A DNA stretch of 64,000 bases from Botrytis cinerea B05.10 (taxonomy: Eukaryota; Ascomycota; Leotiomycetes; Helotiales; Sclerotiniaceae): NCBI RefSeq assembly GCF_000143535.2, contig NC_037310.1:930001-994000 (forward strand). Direction: 5' to 3'. Under the pieces are notes generated by a model. That model saw nothing but the letters and a program-made list of their open reading frames with translations. It was not told the DNA's origin and did not search any database. Below, piece after piece: positions 23,860 through 37,800 of this stretch. The position numbers were made by a program, and so were the translations under genes. Positions within the stretch are counted from its first letter, which is position 1. Every line of letters starts with the position of its first letter.

Positions 23860-25779
23860 CGTGGAATCAAGCACACAACGGCACCAAGCTATTCTGGCAG
23901 TCGCGAGCTCGAGCTTGTAAATATGAAGGGATGGAAGGTGTATTGATGTTGTAGGCAAGTGCGATGGTGGTGGTGAATACTCGAGGACAAGATGGTGAGA
24001 TGGTAGCTGGTACGATAGGCGCAAAGTTTATATTGTTATTGTTGACTTCCCCAATAAAAACAAGTAAACAACTCCCGCGCCAGAGCTGATGTGAAGATGA
24101 ATATTTTTAGCGGCGAGCGAATAAATAAGGGATCTCTTTCCTTTTCATAAAAAAAAAAGACGAATGAAGACAGAAGTGTCAATGACAATCCAAAGGAAAA
24201 AGTTTAAGTTAAGTAGAAGAAGGATTTCCCCAAATATTGTGAGGAATTCTTATGGATTTGATGTACGAATGTGTATGGTGAATGTTAATGATCAATAACA
24301 ATTTACTAGTCTGTTTATAGTAATTATCCTGACCCGGCAACGGGCATTTGACCAGCAACATGAACCGGGGTTGTCGGCCAGAATGTTGGATGTCAATAAA
24401 CCATTTGTTTATGACATGGCGGGTAGATGGGAATTTGGGTGTTGGATATATGTGTGCTTTCCTGGAGGAGTGTGAGGTTGTGAGGGTGATGAGGGTGATG
24501 AGGTGACGAGGTGATGAAGTGATGAAGTGATGAGGTTGGGAAGTAAAGTAAGTTATAAGGGTTAGTTATAAGATTTATTATACAATTGAAGTTTATCACA
24601 TATCGTACATCATTCTACTACCACCAGACCTACCTACCTATCTTTTCTCTATACATCTACCTCTCTATACATCTACCTCTCTACTATACATCCATCTATC
24701 CATCTATCCATCTATCCATCTATCCATCTATCCATCTATCCATCTATCCATCTATCCATCCACCAGCTAAACAGCATCGACATCAACATCAACAATCTCA
24801 AAACCCATCGCTCATCTCCCGCCTTTCCCAGCCAGCCGAGAATCAATCAAATAGACCTTTTTCTTTTTACTTTTCCTTTCCCCCTTCACTTTCTTTTCTT
24901 CAACACCCATCATCAGACCTACCTATCACCATCAAGGAGAAAGGAAACTTTCCTCTTCGCTCTCGCCAAACTCCAAACTCCAAACCAACCACCAACCACC
25001 AACCTCCCCTCCAAACTTTCTTCAGACACCCCTGCTACGTATTCCTCATCCCGTCTGATCTCATCCCTACCTATCCCTATCCCTATCCCATCCCATCTCC
25101 ATCACCGCCAAAAAAAAAACAACAACAACCACCTCATCCAAAAGCTCAGGGGGGTCTTTTCGTCTATTCTTCTATTCTCCAAAAAATCAAAACAAAAATT
25201 CCTCCAAACATTGTGATTGTGATTGTGATTTTATTATTATTATTTTTTATATAAATATCGTTCAAAAATATCTACTGTGTATATTTCAATATACATCTCA
25301 TTAACCATCTCCCTCCTTAACAAATCCCAAGAATCATTCATTCATCCATCCATCAATAAAAATAAATAAAAAAATTCGACAACTTACCGATTTCCATTTC
25401 CATTTCCATTTCCCTTTCCATACTCATTCATACCCATAAATCATTCCATCACTCACTCGGCTATTTCCTCTTCCTACACGGTGATCGGAATCGAATGGAT
25501 AATCAATCTACTCTAATCCCTGCACCTATGATAATAATAAATTTCCATCCGTCTCCCCTCTCCCCTCTCCCCCTCCCCCTCCAAAACTAATAACCAAACC
25601 AATAAATACTATGCGCAGCGCAATCTTTTGATCCCCCCTCCCCCATCCACCATCCATTCACACTCAAGTTAAGCTCAAGTACATAATCGACAATACTTTA
25701 TACTATCCACAATCCACAATCCACAATCCAGCAATCCAGCAATCTCACCCCAAACCCCAAACTCCAAACATCACCAAAG
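23860..25779. other. Divergent intergenic region, CDC14 / PCC1
   Basis: Shared upstream region of two divergent genes, 1.9 kb. The PCC1 side is pyrimidine-rich on the plus strand over more than 1 kb and contains a TATCCATC octamer array (24690-24760), CT/CCT tracts and GTGATT repeats at about 25214-25232. Pyrimidine-rich stretches of this kind are common in fungal core promoters. Long Ser/Pro/Thr frames here are low-complexity artefacts. Confidence 0.5.
24690..24760. repeat. TATCCATC octamer array
   Basis: About nine tandem units of CATCTATC/CATCCATC type on the plus strand, in the region between CDC14 and PCC1. Confidence 0.9.
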
Positions 25780-26183
25780 ATGTCCACCGAACTAGAATTT
25801 CCCTGTACACTGTAAGTTCCCCTCCCCCTCCATCCCCTCCATCCCCCCCTCTCCTCTCCACTCCACAACCCTAACCCCCCCCTCCCCCCAGAACCCTCGA
25901 CATCCCCCTCCCAACCGCGCGCCTCGCCTCCGCAGCCCTCTCCGCCCTCTCCGTCGACACCGAGCTCTCGCCCCTCGTCCGCCGCACCTTCTCTCTCATC
26001 GCCCCCTCCCCCTCCACCCCCAAATCCATCCTCCGCACCTCCTACCGCGCAACCACCAACCGCATGTTGCGGGTCGCAGTCAACGGTTTCATGGAGAGCG
26101 TATCCGTAGTCCTAGGCGTCATGGAAGAACTCGACGTCGACGTTCTCGAGAGTGGGGAGTCGAAGATACGAGGGGATTCCTGA
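25780..26183 (+). CDS. PCC1: EKC/KEOPS complex subunit Pcc1
   Basis: Small subunit of the KEOPS complex, which makes N6-threonylcarbamoyl-adenosine at position 37 of ANN-decoding tRNAs and also affects telomeres and transcription. Exons 25780-25811 and 25892-26183 (107 aa); the 80-nt intron has a GTAAGT donor and a C-rich tract before its acceptor. Joined, the protein begins MSTELEFPCTLTLDIPLPT, followed by an ARLASAALSALSVDTEL helix and, at the end, TNRMLRVAVNGFMESVSVVLGVMEEL; this order (beta strand, dimerisation helix, RxxRxxxNSF-like segment) is that of the Pcc1/LAGE3 family, and the length is typical. Codon use in exon 2 is notably C-rich at third positions. Confidence 0.88.
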
Positions 26184-27250
26184 TGGGCGGTGCGATACAC
26201 GAAAGAATACAAAATTCGCATACACAGATAGAGAGCGCAAAATTCTTCCCTAGACGATTGTCAAGGGAGACAAGATGTAGAGTGCTAGAGGAAGGAAGGA
26301 AGGAAGGAAGTCAAAGAATCGAGAATCGAGAATCGAGAAGGGGGAAAAAAAATCGACATATCATCCAGTATTGCGAAAATCGCACATCGCATCATATCAA
26401 GCGCCGAATGCACATACATCCAACATCCACACATCAATCTATTTCACAACGGGACAGAGCCGATACAACTATTGTGACGATGAATTTTGGTCATGAGTCT
26501 ACATTCGAAACTATCGGGATCGTATATCATGCGGATCTTAAGTTAATACATACGTCTGTCTATACATACATGCTTGAGAGATATCGAAGCAGGTGCTGCT
26601 ACCACTCCCATGTCATACATACATAGCAAAATAGACATTCAAACAAGTTATCCACATGTGCCCTTTCATTCGAGTTGAAAGTAGCGAGCGTTGAATTTCC
26701 ACCAATATGACGAAACTATGAAACTCCCTACATCACACATCCTACCAAACTGCAAGTCTCTTCTTATACCCAAATCTCTTTTCAAAGTTTCAACAAAGCA
26801 GCAAAATATCTTGATTGTGTTCAAGAAAATACTTTTGTTCTATAAAATTAAATACATATCTACAATCACCCATCACTCACTCCACCACCCATTATTACAA
26901 CCTCACAGCCAAGAATATAACACAGGCAACCGTCATGTAGCGTTTGATCGTATTGATGTGCGTCAAATGCATCATATCAAAGACCCTAATTGATAGACCC
27001 ATGCCACGTAGCTTTCTCTCCGATTCCCCCAGTATTGTTGTCTCGCAATTAAACTTTTATGTACCCCCAAGGTCCCAGTCATTCCCAGAAGAAACCTCTA
27101 CACCTAGAATACCATGGACCTCATTCGGCCGTGAAATCAGAAGCTTCGTATCCAGGTATCAATAACTCCATTCAAAACCCCATAAACGCGTAATTTTGCC
27201 TCCCAGAATAAAAGAAATGCCACTGAGAAGCAAGCACTCCAACCCCATAA
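26184..27250. other. Intergenic region (convergent 3' ends)
   Basis: The 3' flanks of PCC1 and the bHLH gene meet here. A GGAA repeat lies at about 26291-26310. No gene is recognised. Confidence 0.5.
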
Positions 27251-29344
27251 TTATAATTTTTCTTTCTCCACAAGTTTCTGTTCCGCTTCCTCTGCTCTTT
27301 TGTTGGCCTCAGCCAAAACCTTTTCCAAGTGACTGATGTATTCAATGGCGACTTCAACAGTAGCAGCTTTACTATTTGCACTCTGTCCCGCCTTGGAACT
27401 TGCGGACTCGTTCTCTCCACCATCCCCACTTCCACTCTTGTCGCCTGTGGCATCTTTGGGTTTTCCTCGAGGGTAATATTCGGATGGTATCATATCATGC
27501 AATGTTGTAAGTGCTAAATTGATCCTATTGCGTCTTCCTTGCTCGGCGAGTTTATGAGAAGTACGTTTCGACGTTAGATTAGTGGATAGTTCCGAGGGAT
27601 ACGAAACGCCAGGAAGGTGAGTTCCTTCAAGGATATTTTGGTAGTTTGACTTTGACGCAAGTAAAAGAGAAGCAGTCGCATCGTCGTGCATGGATGACCC
27701 ACCAGGGAGTAATGGTTTAATGCTAGGGGATATCTTGGGAAGAAGAGCCGGTGAAGCAAGGACGGAATTGCTTGTCCTCTTCTTAGCACCTCGTGCTAGC
27801 ATTTGTGGTGTCTTGCGTATGGCACTCTTTGCACCATTTATGGCATCTATCTGAGGACTCTGGCTGGAAGATGATGCTCCTCCAGGAAGTGCAACTACTG
27901 GCGACGATAGGGGTTTGAATCCAGGAGTTTTGGATCCTGTTGAGCTCAAAGTTGGTGTCATTTGTCCATCGGATTGTGTATCGATACGAGACAATGTAGG
28001 TTTTATAGTAGTATTGGCAGCCTCTGGCAATGCGAACCCGTCCAGAATAGGATCATCAAGTTCCATTTCCTGGCTCAGTCCCGACTCAATAGCAGTAGGC
28101 GATTTGGTGATTCTCATCAGCGAAGCTGGCGTAGCTGGTGACCCAAGGGGAATCCACTTGTTCTTGGCATTCTCCTTTTGTGCTACGACGTAGGGTGATC
28201 TCCCAGCCGAGCTCGGTAACGGTGGAGGCGCCATGTCCGATAGGTGCTCAGGAGATATAGAGCCATTTTCAGAATGGTCGGTGCTTGCTGCTGAGTTCGT
28301 TGATTCAGTTCCTTTAGAATGAGACATTTGAGAACTCAATGGCTCAATAATTTCTCCTAGCGCCTGCGCGCTCATGCTTAAGCTTTTCCTACTCCGACTT
28401 GGCTTGACAATTGGCGATTGCCGAATTACACGAGTGTTCACCCGAGGCTTTGGTGCAACAGACTTTCGGGTAGGCTTCCGAGCCGGAATTATAGAGCTCA
28501 CTGGCGCAGAATGTGAATCACCATTCATGTCAACTGGGGAATCATTTGACCCCGAAAGATGATGGTCGAACATGACTTGCTGGTCATTTTGGGCGTGTAA
28601 AGCTGGGGAGCTCAAGGGACTAAAATAAGCTCCCGGAATAGTGTAATCAGGAATGTTAAATTGAGTTTCTAGGGGAGTAACAGCTGGAGACACGAGCGGA
28701 GTAAATGCCATCTAATTAGTTTAATTAGTATTTCATTCTTATACTTATTGAAATGTGAAACCATAAAATAAAAACGCGAAAGTGTAATCAGTTTGACTAA
28801 CCTCTTGCTCTCTCAGACGATAGGGCTCATATACAGATGGCGGATGCTCTGTTGGAGTATAGAAATGTTGATTGACACCATGCATTTCCATACTATTGGG
28901 TGTGGGTGGAATCATTCTACTCTGGGCGTAAAAGTTCCGCTGTTGTTCCTGTGATTGCCGTAGCTGATGCTCACGCTTCTGCTGTTGTAGATATTGGATT
29001 TGCGCATCCAGGTCTGTCAAACTCTCCGTGGAAGTATGTGGTTGTACGATGGGAGTTCCTAGTATGGCCGGATGCGTAGAAGTCGTAGTCATCGAAGGCA
29101 TAGGTTCTTGCATCGTTCCATCATGCCCCATCTGATGATTGCCAGCCATGCCCGTATTCATTGGATTCATCTCATCTTGATGTAACATCTGTTGACTTTG
29201 CGATTGTTGCTGGTTGAAATTGAAATCGAATTGGAGGGTATCGGCCATGCTGTGCATATTCAGGTCGAGGAATTGTTGAAAGTCATCTTGCGAAGGAACG
29301 GATAAAGTAGGATCCTGAGTATCCCAAACCCCAGAAGTGTCCAT
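27251..29344 (-). CDS. bHLH transcription factor, NUC-1/PHO4-like
   Basis: Nuclear regulator of phosphate-starvation genes in the NUC-1 (Neurospora) / PHO4 (yeast) family. Exons 29344-28802 and 28711-27251 (667 aa); the 90-nt intron has GTTAGT and TTAG ends and joins REQE to MAFTPLVSP in phase 0. The N-terminus is Gln/Met-rich, the centre is Ser/Pro/Thr-rich with an SRKSLSMS-type basic patch, and the bHLH-zipper occupies about residues 563-667. The basic region KRTSHKLAEQGRRNRI has the His-Glu-Arg triad that reads CACGTG, and the loop is extended by a long Gly/Ser/Lys insert, as in NUC-1. In that family activity is controlled by a cyclin-CDK (PHO80/85-type) through location or repression. The start is the first ATG in frame. 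Confidence 0.85.
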
Positions 29345-32300
29345 GATTGCGGTTGTGATCAATCAATAAATCCGGACAACTTTGTGCGCGTATGCGTTGT
29401 GGTTGTACAATAAATGGTCGCAAACTGAGGGGTACTGGTGCGAATAGTGTATGCGCCGTGCGCGAATTCTTGAAATCTGATCAGATGAGAGTGCGAATGG
29501 TGTTGATCACCTAAGTCACTCCATTTGGCAAAATTAGTCGTAGTAATCCAGGCCAGAAATTCCACAAGCAGGACTTGAGCTTCTGTTTCGACAGTGAGCA
29601 AGTTGGGGAACGGGGAATCGAGTGACGGTTAAAGACTCTCTAGGCGCAATCGTTTTTCAATGCAAAATTTCTCTTGAGCAATCAGAGAAACACAGACGAC
29701 AGTAATGTCTGTATTGATTAACACTTCTGTGTTGGCCAGAAGAATATCGATCTCGACCTCGTAGAATATACCGACAAGTTCATTCGGTCGTCGTTGAAAC
29801 CCCGTACTAATTAAGATGGATCGTTTCTTCCCACTTGGGGGGGGGCTCTTCTCGGTTTTTTTTGGAAGTTCAAGCAGCACACCCACTTCTTATCGAGCCA
29901 ATACTTGGGAGAGTACAGGTAGTGACTTTGTTATTTATGTAATAAGACCGTGCGAACTACCTTCCATTGGGCAGGTAGTTAAGTAAACGGATGCTTCAGA
30001 TGTAAAAGAAAACAAATATTAATATCAGAATATCAAAAAGTTATTCCTCTTTTTTTCCGAACTTAATGATGCGCAAGCAGGGCAGCTCGTAGTCGTTTTG
30101 GATTTCTCTAATGTCATAGGCGATACTACGGATCATTGAAGCTACTGCGAAACCGACCACTAGAGTGGCGGAGGTAGGATTTTACCGATTCGTGCTCGCG
30201 ATACAATATAAAGTCTATTAGCCATGTAAGATCCTACACTCATCTTTTGGAAGAAGCGTTTGCTCGATTTGAAGGAGACTAGATTATCGTCTTCAACACC
30301 ACGAGTATTGCAATCTGGGGCAAACGCGGGAAGCAATCATCGGTTAACAATACACTTAACATCAGCTGGACCATTCACATCTCACTGTCCTCTGAGACAA
30401 GGTAACTATGAATACATAATAATGATGTTGTGTGTGTGTGTGTGTGACCTTCTCAATCCTACCCCCCACGCTCCACGTTTATGCTTGCTTGTGAAAAGTA
30501 TAGAAGAGGGGTTTCCCTTGGACCTCGACACCAAATAAACATTTCCACAAACGACTCTCTGGTCTTCTAGATTACCAGTTAGATGCTGTATTGCAATCAC
30601 AACAGGAACCGATATCTATACTATTATGCCACGTGAAGTGTAACCCCGGAGTCTGTGTAGATACAAGTATTCAACCAATCAATCAACCCCTCAACCCTCC
30701 ACTAAACTACAAACCACCAAACATCTTCAGAGAGAAATTAAACAATCGTCAACATCGAGAGAGCTCTTCCGATCTTCACATCTACTTCACCTAGAGACAA
30801 GTAGTTATGAATCTCACAAATCTACGCATTTCAATCCTCTAAGCGAGCCCCCAATACAGTAAACCATGCTCCACCTCCAATCATCAGACGTTTCTCAAAG
30901 TATTACCACGCCATCATATACCCTCCTTTCCCTTCACAGACTCCCACAATCCCACAATCCCCAAGAAATTCTACGTAGAATCCATGCCCCCAGCCAACCG
31001 GGAGAGGTCCTCTGCACCATGGACATCCAAGGTATTATAATATGCATGCAAGTAAGATCCCATCCGTGCTTCAGGGTCTTGGAAAGAGTCAGCCAACGAG
31101 ACATCAAGTTTTGCATTCATCCATCACATTTCCATGTGCTTGATTTCGGCTACGAGGAAACACATCTGCGATGCCTATCAAATTCCTGATCGGTGTAAGG
31201 TCCCCAACTCAACGACAGCCCAGCAAATCATTCATTTGATCAACCAGACACCCTTCAACACACTCTAGACCCATTAAACCAAAGCTCTCATGATCAAGAT
31301 CAAGATCAAGACCAGCCCGATCCCAATTTCCCAATACCACCCAATAGAAGCCTCTAAGCACACGTGAATCTTCCTTACCAACAACCATCGACGCATGGCA
31401 TGGTATAGCACCTCACCCCAATAGCTCAATTTCTCTCGAGAGTCGAAACACTCTTTGAATGTTCTCATATCGTCACATACATCGATATCGAATCCATTGT
31501 TGTTCTAGAGCTCAACAGCCACCAAAGCGACATCCCACAATCTTCAGCTATTTCCATTCGAAACCTCAAATTTTGCTAGCACGTTCTTCTCGCCGTTCAC
31601 CCACCTATATATACTCTTCCTCTCTAACTCTCCCCAGAGATAATTCCCTCTCCATCATACCATGGGATTCCATTTCCCTCTCCTCCCCAATCCGCCTTTA
31701 AACTATCCACCATCCTCACATTCCGGGTGTTCCAGATCCCTCATCCTATCCTCCAACCATGCCCACTTCCAAGTGCCCTACAATCAGCACTCAGCCCAAC
31801 ACCCTACCCACCAAACTTCCCTCTTCCCATCTCCCCTCCCCATCTCCCCTCCCCATCTCCCCTCAACTCCACACCCTAATCCCCTCACCCCCTCACCCCC
31901 ACAACCAATAAACCAAGTATCCCACATCCTCTCCCACTTCCCCTCCCACTTCCCCTCAAAACTCAACCATACGATCCTCCATCACGTCGCACTATCGAAG
32001 CAACAAACAGCAAGCAGACTTATCTTTCCCTTTCCCAAATCCCACGTACTGTTCATCAATTTGATGTAAACCCATCCATACCATATCCCACAAAACACAA
32101 CTTTCCACTCGACTACGACTTCAACTCCGATTCTGACATCCTATTACTCACACACGCCACCAGCCCATCAGTCAAGCAAGCTCAATGAATATCAATCACT
32201 TACCAAGGCACATGCGAACCACATACTTGCTCACAAGTCATGTGTAAATCTCAAGCCCCTTTCCATCTAGTGAACCGAGAATCTCCAAATATGAGAAAGA

Positions 32301-32787
32301 TAGCCCGCCAAATAATCCATCAATGGTAGATTTTCTAAACTTCAGTTTGTTATTGCATGCTAGCTCACATGCAATTCATCTTACATTACACTATGATATT
32401 ATCGACTTTTTTGTACTGGTTTTATGGATTTGCTACTTTTTTTTAGTCTAATCGATTTGATAAAAAAGTGCCAGGCCGTAACCTATCAACAACCCGGGAA
32501 TGACATGTGGAAGTGGTCTTCAACAAAAAAATGGAAAAAGGAAAAGAGATGTTGGGCAATCGAGACATTCGCAGAGTAGCGAAAGGATGTGTGGAAGAGA
32601 AAGTACAGTATGGTTTGATGCATTAAAGAGTCTAAAGGCAAGCAAGTTGCGAGTGAGACCCCCCAAAAGCTCTTTATGAAGTTCGCCCTCTGCTCATCTC
32701 GTCCGCCGAAACATGCAAAACCCAATCGTAACCTCCATCGCTTGTACGCCCATTCGACCAAACATCAACGCCATATCCGATGATTCT
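29345..32787. other. Long intergenic region, bHLH gene to 14-3-3 gene
   Basis: 3.4 kb without a recognisable gene. It contains a short G run near 29840, a GT repeat (30428-30446) and a pyrimidine-rich plus-strand stretch at 31600-31960. The left end probably carries the promoter and leader of the bHLH gene, the right end the 3' UTR of the 14-3-3 gene. A non-coding transcript is possible but cannot be seen from sequence. Confidence 0.45.
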
Positions 32788-33821
<1,034 letters not shown>

Positions 33822-36431
33822 GACTGCGATTTGTAGATCTGTTGAGATAGATTTGTTAGTTATCGTTTGCTCAAAACTAAAGGTTGTGTTTGTTATTAGA
33901 ATGGCCGGAATCCAATAGGCAATTGCGACTGTCCTGGTGTTTGATGTGACTGGACTGTCACCGATATTTGGCCCGACCACTTCTGCATGCGCCAAATATC
34001 CATCTGCGATGAAGAACACGCCAATCGATGCAGTTTCACTACGTATGATAAACCCAAGGGTTGCTCTGCTGAAGGCAAAAACAGCAAGTACCCCTCAGTC
34101 CCCCGGAGGGGCAATGGTGAAAGGCGAAGAGTCGTTGGATGATTGGTGGTTTGCAAATGAGTGGAAAAGCCAATCCTTCGAGTCGAGTAAACATGGACAA
34201 TGTGATGTAGCACGTACTGATTGTTTGTTGATGGCGTTGGAAGATGGGGATGTTGAGCAAGGCGGAGGGAGAAAACAGATGACGGGATCCAAACGCTTTG
34301 AGGGGAAATGAAGATCTTACCTGAGTATCTTTTTATGATATTAATTTAAGTGTTTAGGAAAGAGATCTCACAAACTGAAATAGGAAGAAAAACGTAGGAT
34401 GTTATGCGACGTGTGAAATGTGTGTGTGTGTGTGTTGGTTTGGGTTTTGGTTTGGGTTTGGGTTTTGGTTCTTGGGATGGTTTTCTCGACTAGAGAGTGG
34501 TAGGTACCGTAGGCTGTGAGGAAGTTGCTGGAAGGACGCACTAGTGCCACTTTTAGAAGATGGGAAGCGATCTGCGAGGGAAAGGGAAAGGGAATGGATG
34601 AATGAATGAATGGATGAATGTGAACGGATAACCTCGAGATCTTAAAAGGGGCTCAGTGTTTTATGGATTATTCTGTAAAATTACCGGAATGATATCAATT
34701 CGTTTTGTTAATTCCTTTTTGAGGGGGAGAGGGGAAAGCGTTAATGGGAACACACTACATCGCAAATCAACCTCTTGAGTGAATTTATCATATATGTACG
34801 AGTCCTGGCAAACTGGTTGAGACTCTTTTCTTTTGACTGCTGTTCATGCGTTACATTATGTGGGTTTGGGGGCATCTAGACATTTGAGTCGAATTGCACT
34901 GGACAACTCATGTTCCATCATAAGAACGTTGGACATTGAGCCATCTTCATATATGTTCCATCTCAAGATCCCCCCTTTTCCTGTCCTTACCATCGTCTTC
35001 TCGAGGCAAGTGGGATCTGAGAGGCAGAGAGAGACGAGACACGACTACCAGTGCTACCACATGGATGAGAAGTCATGATAGGTACATACTTTCAGATCTC
35101 CACTGTTAGCCAACGAGGGAGCCCAAACTAACCCAAGAATAAGAGTCAGAGAGACCCGGCACAAGATGATTTCCATGCAGCTCAACAGGGCTGATGAATA
35201 CTCTGTAAATGCTTGGTCTACGTTGCTGGATTGGATCAAATTTTGGTCAAACGGTCAATACCGTTCGTTACGAGTGGTTATCCGTCGTCGCATGAATGTA
35301 ACATGATTTGCCCTTGACCCAGATTTGCATTATCACGAATTTTAAATTGGTCCGACATTGGAAGGCTTTTTGGTCATTTTCTTGAGGTGTCTGGCGTTTC
35401 CGTTTCTGTTTCCATCCCCCATCCCTTTCATTTTCCTTTCCTTCCCTTCCAAGTAATGTGAACTGACTTTGTGTGATTGTGGCAGTGCTGATAAATGAGA
35501 TCCCAAAGCATAGACGTACTTCTGTTCTGCCTTGGTTTCTGGAATTTGAAATGGCATTTATTATTAGTATGGCCGCTGTGTTGTGCTTGGTGCGAGACCG
35601 TTCACAAGCACAAGCACAAGCACAAGCACGAGAGCACGACCTTGCAGCTGTTTCCATATCGGCACATCGTCACTGGAGGACTACATAGTCAAGCATGCGT
35701 GAAGTAGATATTGTCTTCGCCGCCGAGTATGTTCTGCTCTTCAATCGGTGCCCACAACCCGGTTGATTCCTGTCAGATATACCTTAATCTTACTTCCAGA
35801 TAGGTATGAGAGTTATGAATTTCTAGGAATGCTACCTAGGTAGGTAGTGGGGCAGAGCAGTCTTATTTATCGAGCACGGAGCAGTTCACAACACAAGTCC
35901 ACTGCAGGTAGATACGGAGGCAGGAGGAAGGTAGTCCTCACAGTGGTAAATCAACAATCGAGCAAAGCAGTATCCGGATCTTTTGAGTTTCAACTCTGCC
36001 GTCTCGAACAAGAGAAATCCAGCACATGGAATTGATATACGTACGTACATATGGAGTAGAGGAAGTCATAATGGAATGCAAATTCATGCCGCTTTAGTTG
36101 GGCTCTGTTTATTTTGGGGAGATTGAGCATTCATTCCGTGCACATCCATCCCCACATACTGTTAAAGCAGCAATAATTCCCCATTCAAAACAGCTGATCA
36201 TGACGATGACATGACCTTTCCCCTCACAACCTTAAAATCAAGGCACAATTACGTCTTTCACATCCAAGAGTTTCTATCCAAGCTTCCAGCCCGCAAGCTA
36301 CTTCGGCATCATCCAGCAAATCATCTCACCAACAATCATACCACCAATTGAGCAACCCCTCAAATACATCCAGCATTCCTCTACCTTTGAAATACCACCA
36401 CGAAAAAAACTTCTCAAATATAATCATCATC
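33822..36431. other. Divergent intergenic region with probable 5' UTR intron of 14-3-3
   Basis: Upstream of the 14-3-3 start, the minus strand has a CAG-GTAAGA donor at 34320 and, close to the ATG, a CTAAC branch-like site with a CAACAG acceptor ending at 33839; this makes a likely 482-nt leader intron. Further out are a GT repeat (34419-34436), GGTTTT/GGTTTGG repeats to 34471 and an ACAAGC repeat (35603-35630). The right end is the ATPase-inhibitor promoter. No other gene is recognised. Confidence 0.5.
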
Positions 36432-36962
36432 ATGTATCGTCTTGCAATCAACTCTGCCATGCGACCAGCAGTCCGCGCATCCGTCCCAGCTGCCAGAGCA
36501 TTTACCGTATCAGCACGCACTATGGGCGAGGGAGACACCGGCGCTGCCAGATTTGGCGGCCAACAGTAAGTTTTCCATCCCTTCCAATGCTACTACTTTA
36601 CTATCCTCGCGATATTGAGTTCCGCAAAGGAAAGGGTAAGCTCCTATTCATATTTGCAGCTACAGAACTAACAAACGTTTCCCCAGAGATGCCTTTACCA
36701 AACGCGAAAAGGCCAATGAGGATTACACCATCCGCCAGCGTGAGAATGAGAAGCTCTTGGAGTTGAGGAAGAAAATCACCGAACAGCGTGATCACTTGAA
36801 GAAACTCGAGGACCACATGTAAGAATGCCCATTTGCACCTCATACCATCCTCTACTCCCTCTCTGTCCCCAAATCCGTATCCCCACCCAATCCACTCAAG
36901 CTAACATTCCCTCTCTCCCCAGTTCCGAAATCGAGAAGCAATCTGGTGGCGAGCAGAAGTAA
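36432..36962 (+). CDS. Mitochondrial F1F0-ATPase inhibitor (IF1)
   Basis: Matrix protein that blocks ATP hydrolysis by ATP synthase when the membrane potential falls. Exons 36432-36565, 36687-36818 and 36923-36962 (101 aa). Residues 1-30 are Arg/Ala/Ser-rich without acids (MYRLAINSAMRPAVRASVPA), a typical mitochondrial presequence. The inhibitory segment MGEGDTGAARFGG, then DAFTKREKANEDYTIRQ, and the long helix ELRKKITEQRDHLKKLEDH follow in family order. The stop TAA overlaps a perfect GTAAGT donor at 36959; an acceptor with a good pyrimidine tract at 37137 would instead extend the protein by about 20 residues. Introns are somewhat long (121 and 104 nt). Confidence 0.9.
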
Positions 36963-37800
36963 GTATACACATACTTTTAGAAGAAAAAGAACTTCGAGCT
37001 TTCGTCCATATATCCATATATCCATAGTCAGAATTTGAGAAGTAATGTTTTCCATCGATGGACTTCTCCTCTCCAAATGCAATCAAGTTTTTTACTTCTC
37101 ATCCCCTCCGTTTCTCTTGTCTTTTCTCTCTTCGCAGAATCAAGAAAGAAGAAACTACTAAATGCATTGGTTCATTACCAGCTAAATCAACCTGAAAATT
37201 TGCAAACAAAAAAAACAAAAATCTTCATGTGTGGATGGGCGAGGGGGAAGATGGAAAGGGGGTCGGTTAAGTCGAGTAAGACTGAATAAGATGAGATACG
37301 ATATCAGGATTGTGATGAAATTATGGTCGGTTAGTTGGTGAAATTATTGAATGTATAATACAATCATCTCCTCTCCACGTGGTTGCAGAATTCCAACGTG
37401 TGTAAAGCCAAGTTAATCCGATTTCAATGGAACCAAAAAATAAGTTATGGGCTTGATCAGTCTCTATTCTTTCTTGCTTCATGCTATCTATTATACACAA
37501 AAATGCTCGCAAGAACACTTCTGCCCCAGTCCTTACATCCACGTATTCGCCTACTTTGGATTTATGAATCCTTTTGTATCTCTCTTCTCTCTTCAATCAT
37601 TTACTGGAGGCTTGCAGCATTCAGTCTTCCATGTTCATTATCCACATATGCTCCCCTCAAAATAGACCATCCGTGCATGAATTTGCAAATGTATTTCCTG
37701 CCAAATCAAAACGCCCAAACATCCATTCAGCACGCCAGTACAAACTTGTCGGTCTCCATTTTACCTGCTTTATCAAGCTCTATCTTTCGTCCTCAGCCCT
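36963..37800. other. Convergent intergenic region, IF1 / NSP1
   Basis: 3' flanks of the IF1 and NSP1 genes. It contains a possible alternative terminal exon of IF1 (37138-37195). No other feature is seen. Confidence 0.5.

Noticed and set aside
24586..25254. 222-codon Ser/Pro/Tyr-rich frame upstream of PCC1
   Set aside because: It begins without an ATG, consists of translated microsatellites and pyrimidine-rich DNA, and resembles no protein.
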